Part shown: positions 1 to 11,097 of the stretch, piece by piece | Position numbering within the stretch: position 1 is the first letter of the stretch | How the letters are laid out: every line of letters begins with the position of its first letter | Assembly (NCBI GenBank): GCA_007026445.1 | Contig: VDMD01000104.1 | Span: 17,265 to 81,264 of the forward strand | DNA from: Schizophyllum amplum | Lineage: Eukaryota; Basidiomycota; Agaricomycetes; Agaricales; Schizophyllaceae | DNA: 64,000 nt | Direction of reading: 5' to 3' | Notes under the pieces: generated by a model | Told to the model about the DNA's origin: nothing | What the model saw: the letters and a program-made list of their open reading frames with translations, nothing else | The model's database searches: none | Position numbers and translations under genes: made by a program

Positions 1-1781
1 GCTTACCATGGCCAGGCAGCGATCCATTCAGCATATTCGCGTGGGGCATGAAGTCGGGTTCCAGGCATGGAAACACGTCGTTCTCATGCCCGGCCTATTT
101 CACGCCAAGATAGCAGACTGCCATGGTCTACTAGAGACTCACTTTGGGCGCGCGAACTCGGGCCCGCGCAGCCCCGGCAGTCTCTCCTTCCACAACAAGT
201 GTCTGGGTCGCATACCCATCGTGCTATCCTCCCTCCCTCCGTTCCGTACGACCCGGGACCTCATCTTCGTGTCGCTGTACGCCCGAGTTCTCCACTGCCT
301 GCTGCTCGTCACAAAAACGGGCAGTCTGAAGGAGGCAGCGGGCGTGCTGGACACGTGGGATGATCTGCGTGCTGCTGCCCAGTCCATTGTCGAGCAGTAC
401 ACGGATGTTGATCGCGTACAGGAGCTGCGCGAAGAACGAGAGCCTGAGGAGCGCCAACGCGAGAAGACTGTCAGGGACGCGAAAAAGGCCGCCAAGACAG
501 ACCCGAAAGTGGACGTACCCGAGTATACGGAGCACGTCAAGAAGGGCGACATGGTCTTCGAAAACGCCGTGCTCTTCATGCGCGACGCCTTGCTCTCTCG
601 CGAGTTCTCTGACGCCATCAAGGCCGGCGATTCCGGACGCGTCCTGACGGTATTCAAGTTATGGGTCTTCTCGTATCGTGGGAGCGGACGCACAAAGTAC
701 GCTCACGAGATGTTACATCTGCTGCACAACATCTTGAACGTCTGGCCAAAAGGAATCAGGTCAGTGCTCCTCGAAAACTTGTTGCATACACAGCATACTG
801 ACGCAGCGCGTACCTCGTATAGACACGCAATCTTACAGAACTGGCTGCAGAACCCGACTGGGAAACCGAACGCGTTCGTTGAGATAGATCTTGTTCAAGA
901 GCATCTCAATTACTGGATTAAGGTGCGTCAGCGCGTAATCGGGAGGAAGGGATTAACTTACGATGAAGCAGAGGATATACAAAGCGGATGGTGACGGCCA
1001 CTCTTGGACATGGCTCGCCATGGTCTCGCCCACTGTCAACGTCCTGCGCCAGCTGGCCAACCATGTTAACAGTGAGCTCGGTGCCAAGCAGGGCAAGAAA
1101 CACGCCGCACCTGATATCGGGCGTGACATCGCGCGCTTGATGGACAGCTTGGAGCAGTACGAGGTGTACGTCGAGAAACCGGGTCGTGTGCTCGACTATG
1201 AAGAGAAGCCCGCGCCGGACGTCATAGCCGTCGGGATGGCGGCGCTGACCTGCGGAAACTCATCTAACCCGCTGATGGACTTCAACGCTGCCTTCGAGGT
1301 GACGCGCCAGCGACACACGTTGATGCCGCTCGCTATGCTCAACACCCACGCCCACGCCGATGTCCAGAGCGCAGCCGCGCCATCTGCAGACGAGTCAGCG
1401 GCGACATCCGCGGGAAACACAACGTCCACTTCGAACATCACGAGTGTCGCCGACGTGGCACCGCGACGCGCCGAAGTCGAGGGCATGGGTGCAGGAGATG
1501 CGGCGTCGAACGTTGCAGAGACGGAGTTGGGCGTCCCGGGGGCGGAGGCGACTGACGTGGCGACCGTGGTCCTGCGCGTTGAGGTGGTCGATGAGGACCA
1601 GTCGGAGACTGCTGACGATGATGGGAGCTCGGATGAAGAAAGCTCTGATGAAGACGAGCACGAGGACGATGAGGCTACCTTGCCGCTCATCGATGGTGAC
1701 GACGTGGCACTTGATATGGATGATGAGTTTGTCGAGCTCGAGGAGGGGCAGGCCATGGAGTGCGAGGACGACGGCTTTTGA
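1..1781 (+). CDS. DUF6589-domain protein, 3' part (5' end outside window)
   Basis: The frame is already open at base 2, so the gene starts upstream; the ATG at 8 is internal. I recognise the DUF6589 signature of agaricomycetes in order: MPGLFHAKIADCHG, PGSLSFHN, LPPFRTTRDLIFVSLYARVLHCLLL, GDMVFENAVLFMRDALLSREF, DAIKAGDSGRVL, and then PTGKPNAFVEIDLVQEHLNYWIK. Two introns restore the family consensus: 760-822 (63 bp, gtcagt..tatag) and 923-971 (49 bp, gtgcgt..gcag). After the second, the frame continues RIYKADGDGHSWTWLAM. The last 100 or so residues are Ser/Thr-rich and then strongly acidic (runs of D and E), ending at the TGA at 1779-1781. An AATAAA lies at 1829-1834. The biochemical role of the family is unknown. 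It is often multicopy in basidiomycete genomes, so a mobile-element origin is possible but is not shown here. Confidence 0.82.
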
Positions 1782-1834
1782 AGCAGACGTATTGTAGGCC
1801 CGGCAGTGTTATGTTCACTGGATGTACAAATAAA

Positions 1835-2816
1835 TTGCGACTGCAACAAGGACGTAGGACGCGTGAACGCGAAGCAGTACTGAGAAAATGATGCACCCCG
1901 TGGTGATGAACTTAGCGCGCGTGGGAAGCGCCGCTGTCGACGCGCGCCAAGTTGACTTTCGGGCCGAAAATCGTCCCCAAACTTCGTATATACGTTCGAA
2001 AGCTCTCGTCGAGATTTTCAGTTCTCATATACCGACCTCGAGACGATTTTCTGAAGAAAAACGAGCCCCCACGACGAAGTCCGGGCCTCATGTTTCGCCA
2101 AGAAAGGCAGGAGAGCCGGTCAAAGCACCTTTCCGCCAAAATCCGGCCGAGTGGGTCCAGTCCGCTCGCAAGCTCGCGGGTTTCGATTTGTCCTCTTTTC
2201 ACGTGACCCGCCTGAGCGCGCGAGCGACTGGCCTGCGAGTCTAGAACAGGAGGCTCAGGAGGAAAAGCCTGGCAGCGTCGCGCGGTCACGAGGAGCACGT
2301 GACTTCGAAATCCCAATAGGCGCCGGGCGCGCACGTCAAGGGTCAAGCTCCCAAAATCAATAGGATTTCATTGCTATTGTCATCAAAGTCGTAAGAGTCG
2401 TAATTAATCTTATTCTAGCATGGCAGCAAGGAGTCTCTGGCATGAGGGAGACAATATCTGCCAGTCTGAGAGAAAGGAAACAATCGATATTCGTGAAATG
2501 GAGATCATGTCTCGGAACTTGTGCAGATGGGAATCCGAGAGTACATAGTCACTTCGTTAGATCAGAGAGAAAAAGGAACGATACGTCGCTAGAGCACAGG
2601 TCATGATACCTTGCTCAAGGAGAGGTGGAGAGACTTCGTTAGGAAAGGAGAGACGTTACTGCATGAGCGGGGCGGAGGAATCAATACTTTGTTGGAGAAC
2701 TGGGCCAGACTTTGTCGGAGAAGCGGGAAAGAAATTGCCAGTATCACATCCCAGTGATCGGAATGAAGGCCCCGAGCGGTGGGTACCGTCTGATGACACG
2801 CGCGAGGTGACGGCAT
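1835..2816. other. Intergenic, nothing recognised
   Basis: The stretch separates two convergent genes. Only short, low-quality open frames occur on either strand. I see no RNA gene, repeat array or transposon terminus. Confidence 0.5.
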
Positions 2817-4261
2817 CTAGCGACTCCGCGCTCGCTCGCGACGACCGCCGCGAGAAACATCGTGGCGGTGGCCGTGCGAGCACCCGTACTGGATGTTGTA
2901 CGAGACCTTGTACTCGACACTGTACGTGCACTCGAGCTGACAGCGGCGCGAGCATTTGTGATGGGATTTGTCCTGGCGTCCGAGTCCGTCATTGGAGCCT
3001 GACTCGTCAGTAGAGCTGCTAAGCGAGTACGCAGGCCTGCGCCTCCCATAATGGTCAAGATCTCTCGAGTGGTGGCGGCGCTCGAGGTCGCGGTCCCGAT
3101 GACGGTCGTCGCGGTCTCGATGATGGTCTTCGCGGTCTCTATGACGGTCGTCGCGGCCTCGATGATGGTCGTCGCGGCCTTGATGACGGTCAGCGCGGTC
3201 GGTGCGGCTCTTCAGGCCATCCGTGTAGTCCAAGTTGTCGGTACTCTTCGGCGATTTACCCAGTCCGAACGCGGCCTTCACACGCTCATGGATTGACTTC
3301 TTGTCGCTCGGCGTCACGTACTTCGAGTAATACTACAAGGACAGCAATCGATCAGTCCAGAATACACAGCCGAGTTGCCACAAAATGAAACAGCAAAAGC
3401 ACTCACCTCCGGCGCACGATGCGAACTCTCGCGTGCAGGTTTGTACCCCGATGTGTTGTCCTTATATCCCGATGCTCCCGAGACGAGGTCTGGCGTCGAC
3501 CGGGACGCGAAGTTGTTGCGCGTCTTGGTGTGGTACGTCGGAGCCGCCGCAGTGGGGTACACCGGGGCACGCGCAGACGAGTACGCTGGAGCAGACGCAG
3601 CGCTGTACGCCGGAGCAGATGCAGTGGTGTACGTGGGAGCCGCAGCAGCATTGTAGTAGTAAGCAGAAGCAGAAGCAGCTGCAGTGCCCCTTGGGTATAC
3701 AGGAGCAGACGCCGTTTGGTAGGCGGGAGCAGATGCAGTGGCCTGGGGATACACGGGAGCAGATGCTGAGTAGTACGCGGAAGCATGCGTGGGGTAGGGA
3801 AAAGCAGACGCGGCGGCCGCGGGATACGTCGTTGCGGACGCAGCAGGGTACGCCGAAGTACTAGACGTTCCCGTACGAGACTGGGACTGCGTCGTTCGGC
3901 TATGACGTGCCGACGAGCTCGACCGGTGCCCGTAGTCGCTGTGATGTGCGCCGCCCTCGTACGACGCCGGCGCACGCTGGCTGTGGCGTGGGTCCGCTTC
4001 CGGCATGAACACAACGTGCGTGGGCGGCAGGCTACTCCACTTCGACGACACGCGGCTCTGGGGCGTGTCCATGGCCTCGGTCGCGCTCCGGTGCTGCATC
4101 CACGCGTCCTGGTCCATGAGTGCGGACCCTGGCGCATGCGAGACGGGAGAAAAGGGGTTGGCAGGGGTGTGCAGTGCATTGTCGGACGCCCAGTGCCCCA
4201 TAGTCTTCTGCTTGAGCCTGTAGCGGAGGACGGCCTGCGGATCGTAGTCGTACTCGGTCAT
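2817..4261 (-). CDS. SxPDL-family disordered protein (member 1), Ala/Tyr-rich with His-Arg-Asp repeat tail
   Basis: The start is the ATG at 4261 (MTEYDYDPQAVLRYRLKQKT). Exon 1 is 4261-3407. The intron is 3406-3333 (gtgagt..ccttgtag, 74 bp, phase 0). Exon 2 is 3332-2817, for 456 aa in all. The N-terminal 100 residues are mixed. Residues about 120-250 are a low-complexity tract of SAPAY/SASAY-type pentads. STPDL follows at about residue 255, just before the intron. Exon 2 opens with YYSKYVTPSDKKSIHERVKA, a short basic amphipathic segment, then a degenerate H-R-D-R-D-D repeat (DNA repeat near 3085-3215), then a Cys/His-rich end. No catalytic domain is visible and almost the whole chain is predicted disordered by composition. 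Membership of the family rests on the STPDL motif, the late intron and the basic start of the last exon. It is the most divergent member. Confidence 0.6.
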
Positions 4262-5108
4262 TGTGGCGATGGCGTGGTTGTGTGGGAACAGATGGAGGGG
4301 AAAGACGATCGTGCGACGCAGAGGCCAACAGTCGCTACTGCGAAGCAAAGCGCGGTAGACTCGCGGAACAGACGGGGTCACGGGAAAGACTGGTACGAAC
4401 GACGGGAGGACTGTCGAGGACTACGGGTAGACCGTCGAAATGGACGAGAAGACTGTCCAGGACGACAAGTAGGCGGTCGAGATCGATGAGAAGACTGTCG
4501 AGGACGACAGCAGGACAGTCAAGAACGACAAAAAGACCGCTGAGGATGATGGGAGGAGGGAAAAGGAACCAAAGCACATCGGACCCGTCAAGGGGGCTGC
4601 CTTTTGTAGTCGTGCTCTTGGGCCTTTGGTTTGACAAGGGCCCTCGTCAATAACAGGATCAAGCCAACAATAGTAGGACCAAACTTTGCTCTTACCCCTT
4701 TCGGTTACAATAGCAAAGCCAGTCCCGCGGCATCGTACTCGACACCCAAGTTTGACGCGTCACATATACACTTTAGACGAATATGAGGAGAGCATAAAAG
4801 GCGCCTCGAGCGATATCTCTGCATCAAAGAAACGGGTCAGCACAAGGGCTGAACGAAGCTGTTAAGCACTGACCGGCTTTTGTGGCACAATGGACAGTTT
4901 TCGGACCTATCTTTCCAGCGACAGATATGAATCGTCGAAGCTTCCGTAACTTGATCAATATACTGTTGTGCTGCGCGTCCCTAGCATCATGTCCTCTTCT
5001 GTTCTACAACTCTACTCATGTCGTCCCCGACCTATCGGAAGTCAGCGACGAGCTCGACGGATCGGCGGCGTGAGGCTGAGACTAACCTAGTGACTCAGGA
5101 CCAGAGAA
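4262..5108. other. Intergenic with degenerate GACTGTCGAGGACGAC repeat
   Basis: This is the upstream region of the 2817-4261 gene and the downstream region of the F-box gene. Positions about 4395-4560 carry a degenerate tandem repeat built on gactgtcgaggacgac (period near 30 bp). A cataaaag box lies at about 4792. The small open frame at 4882-5073 has a hydrophobic centre but no other support. Confidence 0.4.
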
Positions 5109-6959
5109 TCAAGCATCCGTCGATCCGCCCTCCAAGTCGATCGGGTCGTCCTTCAGGTCGGTCTCCACGTGCTGCAACGCCTCCACTGTGCAGCCATGGA
5201 CAACCCTCCGCGAAGACCTGGATCGCAGCATGACGCGGAGGACGCGCTCCAGCTTTTCCGGCACGCGGTGGTCGGTCCTGCCATGATGCAAACTCAGCGT
5301 CGTGAGTGCAGGCAGTATTGGCTGGCGGTGGTCCGAGCAGGTCATCCGGGCCAGGACGACCCAAGTCATCATCGGGCGGCCGTCCAACGAATCCGAAACA
5401 ATGAGCGTCGTCAATCCGTCAAGGTGCTCGAGGCAAGAGATAAAGTCTTCGCTGCCGGGCGCAGGGCCACAGACTTCGTGCAGCTTGAGATTGCGGATAG
5501 GAGGTGCCGACTGTTTGAGGATGTGCCGGAGTGAAGCACAGATAGGTCGGCTGGGTCTGGCAAAGTCGCGTATAATGATTGTCTCAAGTACGGGAGTATC
5601 CATGTGAGGGAGAATGCAAGGTGCGTCGTACCTCAGATCCACAGCGAGCAGCGCTGGGAAGAGGATGGGCTGGCCTCCTGCAGGCGAGTTAGTCGTATTA
5701 CGTTTCCCTCGATGCGACAGAACTAATCGCTGGAGCGATGCAGCGCAGCCTTGCAGAATCGGGATGATGTACTCTTCTGAGGAGAAGAGATGATGGTTGA
5801 CGAGGCACAGCTTGGTGAGACGCGGAAGAGAGGGCATGAAGATATGAGATGGGATTCTGTTCGGAGCAAGGTGTAGGAACAATGATTGCAGGGCACGCGC
5901 GTGATAAAGAAAGTGGAGCGCCTGAGACGCGTCATCACCAGAGACGACGAGATCGGCACGGACGAGTGAGGCCAGATCGGGTGTCGCGTATGGCGGTCGA
6001 GGGGCTTCTTCGAAGTGAAGGCAAATCTGGCCCCATCTCATGGTATGTTCCTTCGGTAGCGCAAGCAAATGCTGCAGGCGAGCGCTCGCGGTGACGTCCG
6101 GTGGCTGGTAGACATGCAGCAAAAGCCCATTGGATAGCTCTGCGTGCATGTTAAGAAGCTTCTCCAGGGATGCCGGTGTAGCCATTGTAAAATCGACGCA
6201 AGTCCAGAGGTTTCGCGTAGCACGCGCAGTCTCGCGCCAGATCGTGCAAACGGCAGCGACGTCCCGAGCAGGGAACGCTCGTTTGTGCGGCGGATGGCTG
6301 CATACGGCGAGCGTGAATACCTCCGAGAGTATCTCGGTCGGAAGCCTCCGGACTGGTGCGAGCATAGATCGTGCAACTCGAAGCTGAGTGTTCACTTCTT
6401 CGCGCAGGATATGAAGTCGCTGGATTTCTGCATCGATGCGCTGCCCTTCGGCGAGTAGACTTGAGACGCAGGAGTATGATGGAGCTGTTTCCTGAGCTGT
6501 AGGAAATGGCCCTGTCCGTAGGCGGTCTACGCTAGCGACCGATAAGGCGTGCGCGAGCAGCGTGCTTGCGCGTTCCAGACGCGGCATCGCTGTACATAAA
6601 TCCAGTTGAGCCTTTTCAATATGACTCAAGCTACAGATACACGCACGCATTTCCTGATGTGAAGCTATCATAGCTCTCCTCAGAAAGCAGGAGCCGGTAG
6701 GAAGCAGGATCTGCAAATTGATGGCAAGACCACGCCACATCACGCCACAAACTCCGGCGAGCGCCGAGATGATCACGCGACATTGCCCAGCCGCGCGCTT
6801 TAAGTTTTCGACTATGCATTCTTCATCATGAGCCTGAGATCTACGCCGATCCTTCGACGTGCTATCCTGGCAGAGAATGTTTGGATCTCCAAGACACCTA
6901 ATTGAACGCTTGACTCGAATACATTCAACTGCTGGAGCCCCCCCTTTGTTCGCATTCAT
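5109..6959 (-). CDS. F-box-like / leucine-rich repeat protein
   Basis: A single open frame of 616 aa starts at the ATG at 6959. An internal Met near residue 100 is an alternative start. A coiled segment (residues about 180-205, EGQRIDAEIQRLHILREEV) leads into the F-box-like core (LAPVRRLPTEILSEVFTLAV, then DVAAVCTIWRETARATRNLWTCV). This is the arrangement of the large basidiomycete F-box-like (PF12937-type) family. The remaining 350 residues are irregular leucine-rich repeats ending in an Asp-rich tail. Known members act as substrate receptors of SCF ubiquitin ligases through Skp1; which substrate is bound here cannot be seen. It is more distant from the three F-box genes of the inverted duplication than those are from one another. 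Confidence 0.75.
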   Translation of the reverse strand: MNANKGGAPAVECIRVKRSIRCLGDPNILCQDSTSKDRRRSQAHDEECIVENLKRAAGQCRVIISALAGVCGVMWRGLAINLQILLPTGSCFLRRAMIASHQEMRACICSLSHIEKAQLDLCTAMPRLERASTLLAHALSVASVDRLRTGPFPTAQETAPSYSCVSSLLAEGQRIDAEIQRLHILREEVNTQLRVARSMLAPVRRLPTEILSEVFTLAVCSHPPHKRAFPARDVAAVCTIWRETARATRNLWTCVDFTMATPASLEKLLNMHAELSNGLLLHVYQPPDVTASARLQHLLALPKEHTMRWGQICLHFEEAPRPPYATPDLASLVRADLVVSGDDASQALHFLYHARALQSLFLHLAPNRIPSHIFMPSLPRLTKLCLVNHHLFSSEEYIIPILQGCAASLQRLVLSHRGKRNTTNSPAGGQPILFPALLAVDLRYDAPCILPHMDTPVLETIIIRDFARPSRPICASLRHILKQSAPPIRNLKLHEVCGPAPGSEDFISCLEHLDGLTTLIVSDSLDGRPMMTWVVLARMTCSDHRQPILPALTTLSLHHGRTDHRVPEKLERVLRVMLRSRSSRRVVHGCTVEALQHVETDLKDDPIDLEGGSTDA

Positions 6960-6976
6960 GCCTGGATCCTTAACAA

Positions 6977-7064
6977 GTCACAATGGGGGTCACAATGAGT
7001 TCACAAACTCACCACAGTAATGCATGTGTCTTATGGCTCAATATGATATGCTCTACCGTATAAG
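6977..7064 (+). promoter_or_regulatory. Upstream module (GTCACAATG / GTTCACAAAC / CACAGTAATG) plus TATA box
   Basis: GTCACAATG (6977), CACAATG (6991), GTTCACAAAC (6999-7008) and CACAGTAATG (to 7022) are followed by TATAAG at 7059-7064, about 95 bp before the ATG at 7159. The same ordered blocks occur upstream of the paralogue at 21110-21998. Confidence 0.45.
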
Positions 7065-7158
7065 TAGGTACACCCTAATTGCGCTTTCCGTTGTCTGCTC
7101 ACCGCATCGCCCAGACTTGCATCGGCATTGTTTGGCTAGGAAATCGCTCCTCAGCGTC

Positions 7159-8080
7159 ATGAAGAACAACACCACCATCATCACCTACGAGGAAGGCCTC
7201 GAGCGCGAGCGTATCAGGCGTGAGGACGCCGCGCGCCGCGAGCACGCAGAGGCCGAGCGCCTCGAACGGGAGAAGACCGCAGCCCATGACTTAGCCATGC
7301 TGCGAGAACACCAAGCCGAGAGCGAGCGCCTCCTCCTCGCCACAGGCTCTACGCGCCCTCTCAGTCCTGCTCCTTATGGCAGCGTGTACCCCCGACACTA
7401 CTGGAACGGCACGTTCTTCGAGCACATCCGCACCCCGGCCCCACAGCATCGCCGGGACAAGCCTCTCCCTCCACTCCCGGCTGAAAACGCCGTCGCCGAA
7501 GAGTCTCATCCTACTCAGAGCGGCGAAATCAGCGACCTCCGCCGCTCCAACTCGTCCTCCTCCACCCGTCCAAGCCCGGTGACGTGGAGCAACGCCCGTT
7601 CCCACCACTCGAGGGAGGTGTACTTGTACAGGGACGCGCTGGACCCTGCAGCGCGAGTCGAGTACGACAGGCGGTGTCGGGAGCGCGCGTGGCGCGCCGA
7701 TGGTGCGCTCGCCGATCTGCAAAGTGAGGAGAACTACCGCAACGGGCCGCCCAGCTCTCGTCGCTACTACAGCGAGCGCTCACATCCCGGGCTCAACGAG
7801 CGTCTGTTCTCGCTATCGTCAGCTACTCTTGTGTCTCGGCCGTCGACGCGTGGTCGCCCCTCCACGGATCGGATGCCATCTTCGACGACGCACAAGAACT
7901 ACTCTCTGCCAGATCTGGTGCTTCCGCAGATTCCGCCCTTAGCACTCAAGGTATGTGCTCTCGGACATGTGTCTAATCGTTGACTTACGAAAGTCTCTGT
8001 TCCAGAAACCTTCGCTTGTAAAGCGCTTCACGAGCCGCCTTCGCGCAATCAGCTCCGCGCACAATACCAAGAAGATCTAG
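7159..8080 (+). CDS. SxPDL-family disordered protein (member 2), LPPLP/SLPDL type
   Basis: I chose the ATG at 7159 (MKNNTTIITYEEG) because the 45 upstream codons contain the TATA region. Exon 1 is 7159-7950, the intron 7951-8005 (gtatgt..ttccag), and exon 2 8006-8080, for 288 aa. Residues about 10-60 are a charged Glu/Arg coiled-coil stretch. RRDKPLPPLP lies at about 96-105, a proline motif of the SH3-ligand kind. A Ser/Arg-rich disordered middle follows. HKNYSLPDLVLP lies at about 246-257. The last exon is only 24 residues, KPSLVKRFTSRLRAISS plus AHNTKKI. The gene at 21110-21998 has the same motif order and the same phase 0 intron position. Function is unknown. The basic amphipathic tail could be a membrane- or protein-binding helix (inference). 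Confidence 0.7.
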
Positions 8081-8600
8081 GACCCTCTTGGTGGGGCAAT
8101 CACCTCACACAACCTCTATACGACTTTCATCTGTTCACGACATCTGCATCACGTTTTCCTCCATTTGTACATCATCGCTACTACCGCACGCCTTTGACTT
8201 CCGCACACTCATTATATCGCATCTCGCCACACTCATTGCCTCACATCTCGCCACACTCATTCACTCGCATCTCTCCGCACACTCATAGCTTCGTAATTCG
8301 CATATCCTTGTACGCATCGATAGCTCGCAAGACCACATGCCTTCAATCAGTCTGTTCCCGCGACTGTATTTGGATATGCACTGCGTAGGCGGACTTGCGA
8401 AAGAGAACAGTAGCACGCGCCGCGCTGTCGATTCGTCTCGAGCGCCTGCGAACGCGTTCGCTCCCTCACCAAGTCGGAGCGCATCGCGAGTCTGACACAG
8501 CAAATTGTATTTCTTGCTGTTCTTGTTTGGCGAGATCGTCTGCGCCCTTGAGACAGTCAGACGGCACGCATTAACAAGTTTGTCATATCATATCTAGCCA
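8081..8600. other. Intergenic with short tandem repeat
   Basis: About three copies of a 25-26 bp unit (catctcgccacactcattnn) occupy roughly 8196-8290, just downstream of the 7159-8080 gene. The rest is featureless up to the edge of the duplicated block at about 8594. Confidence 0.45.
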
Positions 8601-8607
8601 TTTCTAC

Positions 8608-9204
8608 CTACAGATCCAATGTCTCGTCGACTTTGATCACCTCGAGCGCGACCACTTCCCTTCCCTGTACGACGCGGGCTATCTTCCGTGAGCAGATCAT
8701 GACAGTCAGCCAGTCACGCTGGGCTTCGCGGATCTTTTCTGGGAGCTTGTGAGTGCCGAGAGACAGCTCAAGGGAACGCAGACTCGGAATCTTCGGTTGT
8801 ACTCCCTCTGGCACTGTGAGCCCGCGCCAGAGCACGAACATCGTGCTCAAGTGCGCTCCATACCATGCCATCCATATAGTATTATCTGCGCAGTGCACTC
8901 GATTTTGAGCTCCTGCAGCTCAACCATCAACGCCAAGCATGCAAGGAGCGTGAAGCTGGCGTCCTCTGAGTCGTTCAAGTGGTGTTTTTTCCTCTATGGA
9001 GAGGCGGCGTAGATGTCTGAGCGGCGACGCGGAAGGGAAAATGAGAAATGCCAACAGGCACGTGTACTGATATTCGCCTTCTTCGCCCCTGTTAAGTACT
9101 GTCGATCAAGGCGATATTGCGAAAGTTGAGCGCGTTGATGTACTGGAGCAACATGAACGCGTGAACGCTGAGCTCGATACTCCTAAGAGCAGGAAATTTG
9201 TATT
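8608..9204 (-). pseudogene. Truncated F-box-like gene (3' remnant of the 44485-45989 homologue)
   Basis: The remnant begins at a deletion junction near 9195-9204. There, upstream sequence (ctttttagatggcaata) runs straight into the middle of the F-box coding region (aatttcctgctcttagg). What remains matches the last third of the gene at 44485-45989, ending GREVVALEVIKVDETLDL. The F-box itself and the first 300 or so codons are gone. The reading frame also shifts near 8890, at the same place as in the right-arm copy. It cannot encode a functional F-box protein. Confidence 0.85.
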
Positions 9205-9649
9205 GCCATCTAAAAAGTCGAACGGAACTATTCATTCGTCGAGAGAGCTCACTCGCCCGACGCCTCTCTCAGTACATAGGCTCAAACGTCCTCCACCAGC
9301 GTAGCGTTGTACACCACATCCCCTCCCGGCGCACCGGCCTACGCGTCCCGTTCCCTGCCCATCGGCATCTGCATCCTCTCCCCGTTCGTCGACCAGCGAG
9401 CGCGCCCTCCAGCTGATGGAACACCAATCTCTGGATCATGTAGAACTGGCGAGTCCTTGCGCGTAGTCGCGTGGAAACCGGGCGCGGAATGAGAAGCCGG
9501 ACGCGGGACGCCGAAGTGGCCCTTCTACGTCCAGTGTCGGTCGCCGGACGCGCGCTGAATGAAGATTGCCACGCGCGCCGAATGGGCGTTGTACGCGCGA
9601 GCGGAACCTCGGCGTGCAACGAACGTTGCCTTGTCCATGGACGAGGCTG

Positions 9650-10200
9650 AATGGGACGAAGGCATTGGCAAATCCATAAGGGTGGCGCGTGAACATAGTC
9701 GGAAGAGCGCGGGGACATCGTCGTGACAACCAATCTGACGGCCATGAGCATGATGACGATGGTAAAGACGACGAGGGCGGTGTCCAGGGAAGACGGTCGT
9801 ATATGGGCTTTCAGAGGTACCGGATCCTTGCCATCGACGCGGTACGATCGGGGAGATGTCATGCCCATGCGAGCTGAAACGACCGCGACGCGAGATACGA
9901 GGGACTTGAATTCGATCGCATAGTCGCGGACAGGGTAGGCTTGCTCGTCTTGTGCGTCCGGTATGAAAAATGAAAAGTGACTGTGCATGGCCTGGTTAGG
10001 AAGGGAGACAAGTGGAGAGAGCCGAGACGTACATGCGCGGGATCGCTCGAACGTATGCTCGAGAACGACGAGGTTAGCGTTGGATGGAGACGACCATAGG
10101 TAGACTTGAAGAGGGAACTGGGTCTTGATATGGATAAAGGTTGGTCGGCGCCGCATGCCTGCGGGACTTGCATTGTCGGCTGCGCGGCTGAGAATCATCG
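9650..10200 (-). pseudogene. Membrane-protein remnant, duplicated in right arm (43453-43854)
   Basis: The region holds a conserved stretch IPDAQDEQAYPVRDYAIEFK, then RSYRVDGKDPVPLKAHIRPS, then one hydrophobic span (ALVVFTIVIMLMAVRLVV) of transmembrane length. An upstream exon and an intron with gtacgt near 10033 and gcacag near 9982 are likely. Compared with the right copy, this exon carries a 5 bp length difference right after the acceptor, so one of the two copies is out of frame there. I do not recognise the family. It is a possible single-pass membrane protein, probably decayed. Confidence 0.4.
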
Positions 10201-10501
10201 TCCGAGCGTGCAGGACATGTAAAGAAGAAAGTCGCTGTGACCATGTCCTAGATGCCGCAGAGAAGACGTAGAATTTGAGAATGTAGTCAGAGAAGGAGAA
10301 AGATGGAGTATAAGAGGACGCACACATGCACCACGCCCGCGCGCGTGACGAGAAAACTTGCGCTCTTGAGCCGTCAGACAGTGGGAGCCTGTGTACTTGT
10401 AACTGAAGCGCCGTCTTTTCTTGAGGCGGAGGAGGTCGTGAGGCGGTCCTGAAGCGAGGGGGGGGGGCGTTTATTGACGATTAGGAAGCCCGAGGTGTCG
10501 A

Positions 10502-10994
10502 GGCCTTCGACGACATGATATTGTTCTGATACGCGTCAGCAAGCTGCACTCGGCAGGATACTTCATGCAACGCACCTCGTAGATGGAGAGTATAACCCGT
10601 GCCAATATTCTGCCCGCCCTTCGCCAAACAAGACGCCGATCGCGGGTCCATGAGGCCGCGCGAGCTGGACACGCGCGCCATACAGGTGCAAGTCATTCAG
10701 ACGTTCTCTAAGCTGCCCCTCCTGCGCATACAGGAAGCGCAGTCTGGCAGTCTGAGGGAAGAGGTAAAGCCAGAGTCAAGCGCTCGATCAACCAGTCCGC
10801 GGTCGCCGTTGAAGCTGTGGAGCGTCGAGGATGAGCTTCGAGAACGTCGTAGCATAGCCCGCGCCATTCGGGTCACTGTAGCACTGAAGCTCTTCGACTG
10901 ACGCCGTCCGGGGGAGGCGCGACCGAAGGAGCAGCATGATGGGGAGACACAAGAGAACAATGGCCTGGCCAAATCGAGTAATCGTCGAATCCAA
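10502..10994 (-). pseudogene. Putative signal-anchor protein remnant, duplicated at 42478-42970
   Basis: The ATG at 10994 opens MDSTITRFGQAIVLLCLPIM, a signal-anchor-like segment, followed by LLLRSRLPRTASVEELQCYS. After two in-frame stops the same frame resumes as RLRFLYAQEGQLRERLNDLH and continues to FGEGRAEYWHGLYSPSTR before a plausible donor (gtgcgt). The protein-like character on both sides and the preservation in the right arm suggest a real spliced gene. I could not find an intron with good signals that removes the stops. Family unknown; possibly a pseudogene in both arms. Confidence 0.4.
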
Positions 10995-11097
10995 ATGGAA
11001 CCAAACACGAATGTTATTGTTCGTCGATCCCCTTGGCTTTCTTCGACACTGTTTGCGCCTTCAATCATATCGTATCATATACATTCCCAGACCTTTG

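Noticed and set aside
3403..4179. Long Arg-rich open frame overlapping the 2817-4261 gene on the same strand in another frame
   Set aside because: It follows from the biased codons of the Ala/Ser/Tyr repeat. Only the chosen frame has a splice junction giving a coherent second exon.
4882..5073. Small ORF with a hydrophobic centre downstream of a cataaaag box
   Set aside because: It has 63 codons and no homologue or motif that I recognise, and lies in the 3' flank of the F-box gene. Kept only as part of the intergenic note.
9269..10327. 352-codon open frame read as a single protein
   Set aside because: The middle matches the right-arm copy only as an exon preceded by an intron. The second half is Arg-rich with no counterpart in frame in the other arm.
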